Shown one piece after another: positions 15,306 to 24,084 of a stretch of DNA of 35,680 nucleotides. Within the stretch, counting starts at the first letter, position 1. Every line of letters begins with the position of its first letter. Source of the stretch: CAYRPN01 sp964426135 (lineage in GTDB: Bacteria; Planctomycetota; Phycisphaerae; Phycisphaerales; Phycisphaeraceae); contig CAYRPN010000056.1 of the NCBI GenBank assembly GCA_964426135.1, positions 1 to 35,680 of the forward strand, written 5' to 3'. Under the pieces are notes generated by a model, which ran no database searches, had not been told where the DNA came from, and saw nothing but the letters and a program-made list of their open reading frames with translations. A program made the position numbers and the translations under genes.

Positions 15306-16709
15306 GTGAACACCATGAAACCCACCCGCCACGCCGCCTGCCCCGGCCCCGTCTCCCGTCGCTCATTCCTGAAGATGGGCGCGCTGGGCATAGGCAGCTT
15401 GAGCCTGGGTGATGTGCTGCGCCTGCAGGCGGCGCAGCAGGCGGCAACGGGAACCGCGGCGCCGGACACGTCGGTGCTTTTTGTCTGGCTGGCGGGCGGG
15501 CCTCCGCATCTGGACACGTACGACATGAAGCCCGAGGCGCCGGAGGAATATCGAGGCCCGTTCAACCCGATCCGCACCAATGTGAAAGGCATGGAGGTCT
15601 GCGAACTGCTGCCGATGCATGCGAAATGCGCCGACAAGTACACGCTCATCCGCAGCATCGCCCACACCTTCAGCGATCACGGCGGAGGGAGCAAGCGGGT
15701 GATGACCGGCCGCATCCCCGCCACGCCCACGGAAACCGTCAACGATGCCCCGTCGATCACCTCGATTGTGGCGAAATTGCGCGAGCAGATCGACATCGGC
15801 CTGCCCAACACGATCGGCCTCACCGACGGCGGGCGCGACAGAGTTGACACCTACGCCATGGGCTCGGCTTACCTGGGCCCGCGCTACATTCCCTTCATCG
15901 TCGGCGGCGATCCGAACAGCCCGAAGTTCGAGATGAAGAACGTTTCGCTCAACCCCGAGATGGCGCAGCGGCTCGATAGCCGGTTGGAACTGCTCAAGGG
16001 CTTCGACCGCATGCGCAGCAGCATCGACTCCAGCGGCATGATGGATTCGATGGACAAGTACAACCAGGACGCCGTCAGCCTGCTGACCAGTTCAAGGGCC
16101 CGCGAGGCGTTCGACCTGTCGAAGGAATCGCCGCGGTTGCGGGATCGTTACGGCCGCAATTCCTGGGGCCAGCGCGCTCTGCTTGGCCGCCGGCTGATCG
16201 AGGCTGGTTGCAGCTTTGTCACCGTGGTGCTGGAGAATCCGGGCATCGAAGGCACGTTTTACAACTGGGACACGCACGCCTCGAACCACGACAACTTCCT
16301 CGACATGCGCCTGCGCCTGCCGCGCTACGACCAGACGATCAGCGCCCTGGTCGAGGATCTCTACGATCGCGGACTGTCGAAGAAGGTGCTGCTGGTGGTC
16401 ACGGGCGAGTTCGGCCGATCGCCGAAGATCAGCGTTTTCAACGGGCCCAAAGGCACGCGCTACGGCCGCGAGCACTGGCCCAATGCCATGAGCGTTCTGG
16501 TCAGCGGCGGCGGCATGCGCCACGGGCAGGTGATCGGGTCCACCAACGACAAAGGCGAGCATCCGCACGACCGCCCGCTGACGCCCAACGACTTGTGGGC
16601 GACCGTCTACAAGCATCTGGGCATCGACCAACACACGGCGATCAACGACTACACCGGCCGCCCGCAGCACCTGCTGCCGTTCGGCGAGCCGATCCGGGAA
16701 CTGATTTGA
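15306..16709 (+). CDS. Tat-exported DUF1501 (sulfatase-fold) protein
   Basis: A protein of about 467 residues of the DUF1501 family, abundant in planctomycetes and distantly related to alkaline-phosphatase/sulfatase folds. The N-terminus has a twin-arginine signal (SRRSFLKMGALGIGSLSLGD). Family features include VLFVWLAGGPPHLDTYDMKP, SIAHTFSDHGGG, NWDTHASNHDN, VVTGEFGRSPKI and the C-terminal GEHPHDRPLTPNDLWATVY with LLPFGEPI. The likely metal ligands are among these Asp/His residues. The frame is open from 15231; the GTG at 15306 has AGGA about nine bases upstream, and an ATG follows at 15315, either giving the Tat signal. It lies 87 bases after the FecR gene and 33 before the cytochrome gene. 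DUF1501 genes are typically paired with Planctomycete cytochrome genes, as here. The reaction is unknown. Confidence 0.92.
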   Translation: MNTMKPTRHAACPGPVSRRSFLKMGALGIGSLSLGDVLRLQAAQQAATGTAAPDTSVLFVWLAGGPPHLDTYDMKPEAPEEYRGPFNPIRTNVKGMEVCELLPMHAKCADKYTLIRSIAHTFSDHGGGSKRVMTGRIPATPTETVNDAPSITSIVAKLREQIDIGLPNTIGLTDGGRDRVDTYAMGSAYLGPRYIPFIVGGDPNSPKFEMKNVSLNPEMAQRLDSRLELLKGFDRMRSSIDSSGMMDSMDKYNQDAVSLLTSSRAREAFDLSKESPRLRDRYGRNSWGQRALLGRRLIEAGCSFVTVVLENPGIEGTFYNWDTHASNHDNFLDMRLRLPRYDQTISALVEDLYDRGLSKKVLLVVTGEFGRSPKISVFNGPKGTRYGREHWPNAMSVLVSGGGMRHGQVIGSTNDKGEHPHDRPLTPNDLWATVYKHLGIDQHTAINDYTGRPQHLLPFGEPIRELI

Positions 16710-16742
16710 TCCGCGGAATCTCGTGAAGACGCCAAGATAGCC

Positions 16743-19700
16743 ATGCGATCCTTCCTCTATGGTCTTGCGATCCTCGCGAACGTCGTCACCCTCTGCGGCG
16801 CCGATGCTCCCCCTCCAATTGCCAAGCTCACGGCGGAAGATGCCAAGCGACTCGTGCAAGAAGCCAGGGGTCGGCTCCTGCTCGACGGGTTGACCACACT
16901 TTCCACGGAAGCGGCCGCGGAATTGGCCCGGTCCGAGGGATGGCTCTCCCTGAATGGTCTCACGTCGCTCTCCCACGAGACGGCCGTCACGCTCGCTGCG
17001 CACAAGGGACAGTTGCACCTCGATGGGTTGACGTCGCTCTCTGAGGTGCAAGCCCAGGTGCTCGCCGGGCACAACGGCGAACTATCGCTCAACGGGCTGA
17101 CGTCGCTCTCAGACGAGGTGGGCGTCTCGCTGGCGAAGCACACGGGCGGTCGCCTTTATCTCAAGGGGGTGAAGTCTCTTTCCACGACAGTGGGCAAGGC
17201 ACTATCGCAACGCAAGGGCGGCGGGCCGACGCATAAGGTTTGCCTCGACGGCCTGGAAACGCTTTCGGTCGGCGCGGCCGAAGCGTTGGCGGCATCGCCA
17301 GGTCATACCTGGGATGGTCGGCTGCCCGCGATGAAGACGATGCCCGAAGACGTGGCCCAGGCGCTCGCCCAACGACAGGGAGGCGTTTCCCTGGAAGGAC
17401 TGACGTCGCTCTCGGACGAGGCAGCCAAAGCGCTCACGGGAAGGTTGGGCGGAGACCTGTCAGGACTGACTTCCCTCACCGTCGAGTCGGCCAAGGCGAT
17501 CATCGGCCCCATCCCGGGACAATTCCATCGCTCGCTCCATCTTGATGGCCTCACGTCGCTGCCCGACGAGATTGCCCTGGCCATTGGCGGCAAAGACAGC
17601 CGCGGCAACCTGCATCTCAACGGCCTCCGATCGCTCACTCCGACTGCCGCCAAGGCGATCTGCCAGCGCGAAGGCGATCTGTATCTCAACGGCCTGACCA
17701 CGATCACCGATGAAACGCTCAAGGCGCTCGCCGAGCATCAGGCTCCAGGCCATGCCCGGCCCACCGTTTATCTCCAGGGTCTGACGGCGCTTTCCGACGA
17801 TGGCGCCGCAATCCTGGCGGCATGGCCCAAGTGGAGCGGTGAACTTCCTGCGTTGCCGGCGCTTTCCGCGAAAGGCGCTGCAGCACTCGCCTCGTCGCGG
17901 AAATGGGATGGCAAACTTCCAGCCGTGCGGACGATGTCGGCCGATGCGGCTCAAGCTCTCGCTCTGCGCGAGGGCAACCTCGCGCTCGACGGGGTGACGA
18001 CGCTGATCGAGGATGTCGCGGCAGCGCTGGCGAATCACCGCGGCGGCACGCTGTCGCTGAACGGACTGAAGAGCTTGTCGGACAAGGCGGCGGCGGCGCT
18101 GGCGCCACACCGCGGCCGTTTGTCCCTCACAGGGCTGACGACCGTATCCGATGAAACGGCGAAAGCGCTGGCCGGTCACGGAGGCGATTGGCTGTTTCTC
18201 GACGGTCTGCCGACTCTTTCCGATCAGGCCGCCGCGGCACTGGCGCAGCATCAGGGCGTTGTCTCGCTCACGGGGTTGACGAACCTCTCCGCCGAGGCGG
18301 TGAAGCGACTGAAGGCGAACGCCAGCACCGCGCTCCCTGAGAAGTTCCGCGTCGCCCTGGTTCTTCAACCCGCCAAGATCGACGCGGCGTTTGTTGCCAG
18401 CTTCCTCGACACCCACTGCGCCAATTGCCACGACGCGAGCACCAGGTCGGGTGAGTTCACGCTGGACGCAGTTGTGAAGGACGATGTGGCGGGGCGCGTG
18501 GCTTACGCCTCAGTGCTTGAACGCCTGCGCGCCGGCGACATGCCCCCTCCGTCGAAGAAGAAACGTCCCGACGCCGCCGAGGCCGCCGGGGTGGTGAAGT
18601 GGATTGAGGCGAAGCTCGACTCGCCGTTGGCGGGCGATGCGACGTACTACGCGGTGAAGGAAAAGCCGATCGACGGCAACCGGCTGCCGAACGCGATTCT
18701 GTTCGGCGGGCCGCGCGGGCCGAGCGTGCCGCCGCCGCCGCGCCTCTGGCGGTTGTCGCCGTCGGCCTATTCCAGATGGCTCGGGGAGTTCAAAGCGGAC
18801 GGGTTGCAACAGCCCTTTGGCATGATCCAGGAAACGGGCTTCCGCGACTTCGCCTCCCTGTACGCACCTGACGAGGGAGCGACTGGTCTGCTCTTGTCGA
18901 ATGCGGAACTGGTCGTCGCCGCTCAGGTCCGCGCTCACCAACTCGTGAACATCATCGACACTCCGGCCGCGGCGAAGGAAAACCTCTGGCCCAACGAGGC
19001 CCGCATCAAGACCGCGACCGACGCCGAGCGCGAACTCTTGAAAAAGGGTGTTCGGGTGCGGCAGGGAAATGGGCCGCTCGCTGCGCTCATGCACCCAAAC
19101 GTGCGGGCAACGAAGGAAGAGTTGGAGAAGGCGATCCGAGGGCAGTACCAGACGGCCCTTGCCCGGCAGCCGAGCGAAAAGGAACTCGCCGGCGTTCTGG
19201 CTCTGTACGAAGACGTGGCGAAGGAAGGCGACTTCCAACTCGCGGGCAGGACGATCCTCATGACGCCCATGCTCACACCGGAGGCCATTCTGCGGTTCGA
19301 GGTGGGCATGGGAGCCCAGGTGCGGCCGGGCGTCCGCATGCTGTCGCCCCGCGAGACCGCCTTCGCGCTGAGCCTTGCCCTGTCGAGCAAACGAGATCCC
19401 AGCCTGCTCACGGCCGCCGCGCAAGGCAAGTTGACCACTCGCGAAGAAGTCGCCCAGAGCGTGCGCCGCATCCTCGACGAGCCGAAGATCGACAAGTCCC
19501 AGGTGCTTTGGTTTTTCCGCGAGTACTTCGACTACTACCGCGCCCCGGATGTGTTCAAGGATCCGCTGCCCGATTACATGACGCGCCGCGGCATCTACTA
19601 CAACCCCCGGAGCACCGTCGATGACACGGACTTCGCGATCCTGAACATCCTGGCCCATGACAAGGACGTGCTGAAGGAACTGTTGACAACAACGGCCAGG

Positions 19701-20447
19701 TACCGCAGCCATGAGCTGTTTTGGCCGGGGAAAGACGGCTCGATCTTCCGGCATCTCCCGCCCTACGCACGTGAGAATCAGGGGCCGCAGTCACCCGACC
19801 GCATCGGCATCCTGATGCAGCCGAGCTGGCAGGTGGCGTGGTCGACGAACTTTCACAACGACATCGTCCGACGCGGCCGCTGGGTGCGTGAGCATCTGCT
19901 GGGCGGTCGCGTGCCGGACCTGCCGATCAACGCGGCGGCGATGGTCCCCGATGCCCCGCATCGCACCTTGCGGCAGCGGCAGATAGTGACGCGCGAAGCC
20001 GAGTGCTGGAAGTGCCATTACCGGATGGATGAACTGGGGCTGCCGTTCGAAAACGCCACGCACTATGGCTTCCCAATGCGCGCGGAGGAGGTGCTCGACC
20101 TCGAAGCCGTGACGAAGAGCAAAGACAAGAACGCGAAGATCTACCGCAATGCCCCGCTCGACACCACCGGCTTCATCCGCCACAGCGGCGATCCGAAGCT
20201 CGACGGCCCGGTGCGCGACGCTCCCGAGATGCTCCGCCGTCTGGCTGAATCCGACCGCGTGCGGCAGGTGTTCATTCGCCACGCCTTCCGTTTTTTCCTG
20301 GGCCGCAACGAAACCCCCGGCGATGCCGTGAGTTTGCAGGATGCGGAAAAGGCCTACCTCGACAGCGGCGGCAGTTTCAAGTCGCTGGTGGTGTCGCTGC
20401 TGAGTTCTGAATCTTTCCTGTACCGAACCGTTCCTTCGCAAAAATAG
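16743..20447 (+). CDS. Secreted repeat protein fused to planctomycete cytochrome c / DUF1592-DUF1588-DUF1585 module
   Basis: A 1234-residue exported protein in two halves. After a signal peptide (about 1-21), residues 40-535 contain about twenty leucine-rich-like repeats of about 23 residues, consensus L.L.GLTSLS.EAA.ALA.H.G. The second half begins with a c-type haem motif (C559-A-N-C562-H563, then RLRAGDMPPPSKKK), as in the PSCyt1 domain. It continues through DUF1587/1595-like sequence (LWRLSPSAYSRWLGEF), DUF1592 (VLWFFREYFDYYRAPDVFKD), DUF1588 (GILMQPSWQVAWSTNFHNDI, and a second CWKCH at 1088-1092) and DUF1585 (FRFFLGRNETPGD, LVVSLLSSESFLYRT). It lies between DUF1501 and DUF1552 genes, the usual neighbourhood of such cytochromes. 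Haem binding is well supported; electron partner and substrate are unknown. The repeat fusion is unusual, and a repeat-only paralogue lies at 29706. Confidence 0.9.
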   Translation: MRSFLYGLAILANVVTLCGADAPPPIAKLTAEDAKRLVQEARGRLLLDGLTTLSTEAAAELARSEGWLSLNGLTSLSHETAVTLAAHKGQLHLDGLTSLSEVQAQVLAGHNGELSLNGLTSLSDEVGVSLAKHTGGRLYLKGVKSLSTTVGKALSQRKGGGPTHKVCLDGLETLSVGAAEALAASPGHTWDGRLPAMKTMPEDVAQALAQRQGGVSLEGLTSLSDEAAKALTGRLGGDLSGLTSLTVESAKAIIGPIPGQFHRSLHLDGLTSLPDEIALAIGGKDSRGNLHLNGLRSLTPTAAKAICQREGDLYLNGLTTITDETLKALAEHQAPGHARPTVYLQGLTALSDDGAAILAAWPKWSGELPALPALSAKGAAALASSRKWDGKLPAVRTMSADAAQALALREGNLALDGVTTLIEDVAAALANHRGGTLSLNGLKSLSDKAAAALAPHRGRLSLTGLTTVSDETAKALAGHGGDWLFLDGLPTLSDQAAAALAQHQGVVSLTGLTNLSAEAVKRLKANASTALPEKFRVALVLQPAKIDAAFVASFLDTHCANCHDASTRSGEFTLDAVVKDDVAGRVAYASVLERLRAGDMPPPSKKKRPDAAEAAGVVKWIEAKLDSPLAGDATYYAVKEKPIDGNRLPNAILFGGPRGPSVPPPPRLWRLSPSAYSRWLGEFKADGLQQPFGMIQETGFRDFASLYAPDEGATGLLLSNAELVVAAQVRAHQLVNIIDTPAAAKENLWPNEARIKTATDAERELLKKGVRVRQGNGPLAALMHPNVRATKEELEKAIRGQYQTALARQPSEKELAGVLALYEDVAKEGDFQLAGRTILMTPMLTPEAILRFEVGMGAQVRPGVRMLSPRETAFALSLALSSKRDPSLLTAAAQGKLTTREEVAQSVRRILDEPKIDKSQVLWFFREYFDYYRAPDVFKDPLPDYMTRRGIYYNPRSTVDDTDFAILNILAHDKDVLKELLTTTARYRSHELFWPGKDGSIFRHLPPYARENQGPQSPDRIGILMQPSWQVAWSTNFHNDIVRRGRWVREHLLGGRVPDLPINAAAMVPDAPHRTLRQRQIVTREAECWKCHYRMDELGLPFENATHYGFPMRAEEVLDLEAVTKSKDKNAKIYRNAPLDTTGFIRHSGDPKLDGPVRDAPEMLRRLAESDRVRQVFIRHAFRFFLGRNETPGDAVSLQDAEKAYLDSGGSFKSLVVSLLSSESFLYRTVPSQK

Positions 20448-20476
20448 GCCGCGCGCGGCTGAACCAGAGAATCGAT

Positions 20477-21859
20477 ATGAACACGAACCCATTGAACATG
20501 TTCACGCCCGACCAACTCGACCGCCGGACGGTCCTCAAAGGCGTCACGCTTGGCGCCGGCGCCGTACTGTTGCAACCGTTTCTGCAGCGCGTCGCGGCCG
20601 AGGCACGCGGCGAAGCACCGCCGCCGCGGATCATCTTCGTGATGCAAGGAAACGGCCTTTGGCCGGCGCACATTCAACCGAAGGGCATCGACAAGAACAA
20701 AGCGAGTCAGCTTGTAGATCGACCCATGGCCGAGCTGGAACTGCCCGACCCCATCTCGCCGCTTGAACCGTTCAAGAAGCGGCTGGGGATCATCCAGAAC
20801 CTCTCACACAAAATCTCCGGCGGTGGCGACCACGGCAAACAGTACGGCGCGCTGGGCGGCTTCAACTGGCGACGCGGTCCGCTCGCGCAGACGATCGACC
20901 ACGCGCTGGCCTCGGCGCGACCGAGTCCGATTCCGGTCGTCGGCCTGGCGGTCCAACCGTCGGCGGAGGCGGTGATCGTCAACACCGTCTCGGCCATCGC
21001 TCCCAAACGCCCCCAACCCATGGTCTGCCAGCCGGACGTGGCGTTTCAGTCGCTCTTCGGCAGCGTGGCTGAGGGAAGCGCCGGCAAGGCATTCCACGCC
21101 CGGAACAAGCTCCTCGACTGGGCCCGTGGCGACATCAAGCGAGTTCAGAGCGAGTTGCCGTCAATGGACCGGGAGAAGCTCGACATCTACCTCGACACGT
21201 TCGAGCAGATGCGGACGCGTCAGGACCAGATCGCCGCGATGAAGGATCGCCTCAAGGCAAACGTGCCGGCGATCGACAAGTTCAACAGCCAGTTGGTGAC
21301 CGACCGATTCGCGGCACAATGTGCGATTGCCGCCTCCGCGATTACCTCCGGCCTCACCAACGTGGTGAACCTCGACGCCTCGCCGACCGCCTACTACACG
21401 TGGAAGGAACTCGGCGTCATGACGGACGGCCACTCCGTCGGCCACATGCATCCGACCGATCCGCAGCGAGACAAACTGTCTATTCCCGTTCGCAAGTTCC
21501 ACGCTGAGCGTGTGGCGGACCTCGCTCGCCGCCTCGACGCCGTCAAGGAAGGCAACGGCACCGCACTCGACAACACGCTCATCGTCTGGATGAGCGACTC
21601 GGGCGAGGAGCACCACGGCTTCTGCAGTGAATGGCCGCTGGTGGTGCTGGGCAACCTCGGCGGGCGACTCAAGACTGCGGGGCGATTCCTGCAGTTCCCC
21701 TCGTACCAAAGCGCCGGCCATCGAACCATCGCGAATTTCTACCTCGCCCTGCTGCACGCCGTCGGCGACAAGCGGAAGTCGTTCGGCGAGATTGATCCGG
21801 CGCTGGAGGGCCTGCGCGACGTCAACCAGGCTGGTCCGTTGGCGGAGATCATGGCGTAA
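20477..21859 (+). CDS. Tat-exported DUF1552 protein
   Basis: A 460-residue member of DUF1552, a family found next to DUF1592-type cytochromes in planctomycetes. The signal is twin-arginine (LDRRTVLKGVTLGAGAVLLQ). Typical features are IIFVMQGNGLWPAHIQPKG near residue 55, GGDHGKQYGALGGFNW, PIPVVGLAVQPSAEAV, TDGHSVGHMHPTDPQ, and the C-terminal segment SDSGEEHHGFCSEWPLVVLG with FQFPSYQSAGHRTIANFYLALL-like sequence split around it. It starts 29 bases after the cytochrome gene, so they are probably co-transcribed. A decayed copy of its C-terminal part lies at 28411-28563. The biochemical role is not known. Confidence 0.92.
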   Translation: MNTNPLNMFTPDQLDRRTVLKGVTLGAGAVLLQPFLQRVAAEARGEAPPPRIIFVMQGNGLWPAHIQPKGIDKNKASQLVDRPMAELELPDPISPLEPFKKRLGIIQNLSHKISGGGDHGKQYGALGGFNWRRGPLAQTIDHALASARPSPIPVVGLAVQPSAEAVIVNTVSAIAPKRPQPMVCQPDVAFQSLFGSVAEGSAGKAFHARNKLLDWARGDIKRVQSELPSMDREKLDIYLDTFEQMRTRQDQIAAMKDRLKANVPAIDKFNSQLVTDRFAAQCAIAASAITSGLTNVVNLDASPTAYYTWKELGVMTDGHSVGHMHPTDPQRDKLSIPVRKFHAERVADLARRLDAVKEGNGTALDNTLIVWMSDSGEEHHGFCSEWPLVVLGNLGGRLKTAGRFLQFPSYQSAGHRTIANFYLALLHAVGDKRKSFGEIDPALEGLRDVNQAGPLAEIMA

Positions 21860-22051
21860 AGAGCCAGTGAATTGGCGCTGATCGGCATGAATCCTGACGA
21901 GGCATTGGTTCCTCCGCCGGTCCGCCAGTGTTACTCGCCTGCCGAGAACCATCTTTCAAGTGAGACACCACGCGATGGCTGGCTGCGGCCGGTCTGTCCT
22001 CCAGGGCACCCGGGGCTGGAGCGGTGAGCAGAGGGAGTTTGGGCGCAGCTT

Positions 22052-23332
22052 ATGAATGACTCAGACCGCAGATCGTTTCTCAAGAGCATCATGCTTGGCG
22101 CTGGAACCGTCGCCCTTCATCCGGTGCTGACGGATTCAGCGGCACGCGCTGCGGAACAACCGGAGCCGTCCCAGCCCATCGTGTTCGAAAACGTGCTCGG
22201 GGAGTACGGTCCCTGGGCGAAGAAGATGCTGGGGGATGGCCCCGCGAAACTTTCGTTCCTTCGCGATGAATTCAACCGTGCGGGAATTGACGCCTGGCGA
22301 AAGACGGCGCGGGCGCGACTGCTGGAATGCCTGGCGATGCCGGACTCGGGCGGAATCCCCAAGGCCCAGGTCGAAAGCCACGTGGAGTTCGAGGGTTTAA
22401 GCATCGAGCAATTGCAGTGGCAGTTGCCTTACGGCCCGCCGACGAAGGCGATGTTCCTCAAGCCCGCCAATGCGAAGGGCAGACTGCCGGCGATCCTCGC
22501 GCTGCACGATCACTCGGGGAAGAAGTATTTCGGACACCGAAAAATCAGCCGTGCAAGCAGCGACGTGGATCCGCTCATCAAGCAGCATGTGGACGAGAAC
22601 TACGGTGGCGTCTGGTGGGCCAATCAGATGGCTCGTCGCGGCTATGCGGTTCTGGCGCCAGATGTCTTTCTCTTTGGCAGCCGGAGGGTTCGCTTGCCGC
22701 AGGTGCCCCGGATCATGAGCGGTCTGCTCGTGGAAGGAAATCCGGACAACGCCTTGGACATCGTCGCTTACAACCGCTGGGCGAGGCAGCACGAGCACGA
22801 GGTCGCGAAGAGTCTGCTGTGCGCTGGCACCACGATGCCGGGGGTCGTGGTTGGCGAGGATCAGCGAGCCCTTGATTACCTTTGCTCGCGCGAGGATGTC
22901 GATGCCGGTCGCGTCGGCTGCTGCGGGCTGTCCAGCGGCGGCTTGCGCACGCTTTTTCTGGCCGGGCTGGACGACCGCGTCGCTGCCGCGTGCTGCGTTG
23001 GAATGATGACCACCTGGCGGGACTTTTGTCTCAACAAGAGCTACACGCACACCTGGATGATCTATCCGCCGGGTCTTCCTCGCGACCTGGACTACCCGGA
23101 AATCCTCGGCCTTCGGGCGCCGTTGCCGACCTTGGTGCAGAACGCCGAACACGATCAGCTCTTCACGCTGCCGGAGATGCAGCGAGCCGATCGCATGCTC
23201 GGCGACATCTACAAAAAAGCAGGCGCGGAGTCACAGTACCAATCCGCGTTCTACCCAGGGACGCATCGGTTTGACCTGAAAATGCAGGCGGATGCTTTCA
23301 CATGGTTGGATTCAAAGCTGGCGAAAAAGTAG
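22052..23332 (+). CDS. Tat-exported alpha/beta hydrolase, dienelactone-hydrolase-like
   Basis: A 426-residue exported hydrolase, probably an esterase of the alpha/beta fold. It starts with a twin-arginine signal (SDRRSFLKSIMLGAGTVALH). The catalytic residues can be placed: nucleophile Ser294 in GLSSGG, Asp368 in AEHDQLF, His405 in GTHRFD; an oxyanion-hole candidate is ILALHDHSGKK. It has a long N-terminal extension before the hydrolase core, as in the acetyl-xylan-esterase-like DLH relatives of planctomycetes. A 192-base gap separates it from the DUF1552 gene, and the nitrilase gene follows after 10 bases. The substrate is unknown; deacetylation of a polysaccharide is one inference from context. 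The start has only a weak GGGAG upstream. Confidence 0.88.
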   Translation: MNDSDRRSFLKSIMLGAGTVALHPVLTDSAARAAEQPEPSQPIVFENVLGEYGPWAKKMLGDGPAKLSFLRDEFNRAGIDAWRKTARARLLECLAMPDSGGIPKAQVESHVEFEGLSIEQLQWQLPYGPPTKAMFLKPANAKGRLPAILALHDHSGKKYFGHRKISRASSDVDPLIKQHVDENYGGVWWANQMARRGYAVLAPDVFLFGSRRVRLPQVPRIMSGLLVEGNPDNALDIVAYNRWARQHEHEVAKSLLCAGTTMPGVVVGEDQRALDYLCSREDVDAGRVGCCGLSSGGLRTLFLAGLDDRVAAACCVGMMTTWRDFCLNKSYTHTWMIYPPGLPRDLDYPEILGLRAPLPTLVQNAEHDQLFTLPEMQRADRMLGDIYKKAGAESQYQSAFYPGTHRFDLKMQADAFTWLDSKLAKK

Positions 23333-23342
23333 GAACCCCAGG

Positions 23343-24074
23343 ATGAAAATACACCTTGCGCAACTCGTCGTCGAAGCCGAATTGGCTGTGAATCTCGCAA
23401 AGATCAAGCGCGTCCTGGACCGCGTCCAGGCGGGCGAATGGGTCGTGTTTCCGGAAGCATGCTTGAGCGGCTACTTTCCGGATGATCCCCATTACACCAG
23501 CCGGCTGAACGCCGCCGAAATCGAACAGGCAATCGGCGAGATCCACAATCTCGTTCGCGCCCGTGGCTGCTTCTGTGTCCTGGGCTCTGCCCGGCACTCC
23601 AAAGGGAAATGGGAGAATGCGGCGGTCGTGCTGTGTCCGACAGGCTCCGCGGAGACCTATGCGAAGATCCAGCTCTCCGCCCTTGACGCGAGGCACTTTC
23701 GGCCCGGCCCCTTCGTCCCCGTTTTTCACATCGACGGCGTCCGCGTCGGGATCCAACTCTGTCGTGAACTGCTGTTTCCCAACCAGTGGGCGCAGCTGAG
23801 ACAAGCGGGCGTCAAGATGGTGATCCATCTGAACAACGCCATCAAGCCGCACGACGCGATCTGGGAGCACGTGCTGATCGCGCGGGCCTTGGAGCACGCC
23901 ATGTACGTTTGCAGCGTCAACAATGCTGCTCCTCCGCAGGCGCTGACGAGCTACCTGGTGGCCCCGAATGGCAAACTGCTGCTCAAGGCCGCCCCGCAGA
24001 CGGAGGAAGTGCTGACAACCAACATCGATCTTGCCGCCGTGGTGGCGAATGTCGGCGAGCGAAGTGATTTTTGA
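23343..24074 (+). CDS. Carbon-nitrogen hydrolase (nitrilase superfamily)
   Basis: A 243-residue cytoplasmic enzyme of the nitrilase/omega-amidase fold, which hydrolyses amides or nitriles through a cysteine. The triad is visible: Glu38 in FPEACLSGY, Lys108 in YAKIQLS, Cys140 in GIQLCRELLFP. ALEHAMYVCSVNNA and the LVAPNGKLLLKA segment also fit the family. No signal peptide is present, making it the exception among its exported neighbours. The ATG at 23343 has AGGA eight bases upstream, overlapping the stop of the hydrolase gene; earlier in-frame codons would overlap that gene. It is 10 bases from the following SUMF1 gene, so all three are one operon. Substrate unknown. Confidence 0.9.
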   Translation: MKIHLAQLVVEAELAVNLAKIKRVLDRVQAGEWVVFPEACLSGYFPDDPHYTSRLNAAEIEQAIGEIHNLVRARGCFCVLGSARHSKGKWENAAVVLCPTGSAETYAKIQLSALDARHFRPGPFVPVFHIDGVRVGIQLCRELLFPNQWAQLRQAGVKMVIHLNNAIKPHDAIWEHVLIARALEHAMYVCSVNNAAPPQALTSYLVAPNGKLLLKAAPQTEEVLTTNIDLAAVVANVGERSDF

Positions 24075-24084
24075 AACTGAAACC

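Noticed and set aside
21887..22027. A 46-codon frame between the DUF1552 and alpha/beta hydrolase genes
   Set aside because: No ribosome site, no recognisable features and an even chance length for this GC content; the gap is probably just spacer and promoter for the hydrolase operon.
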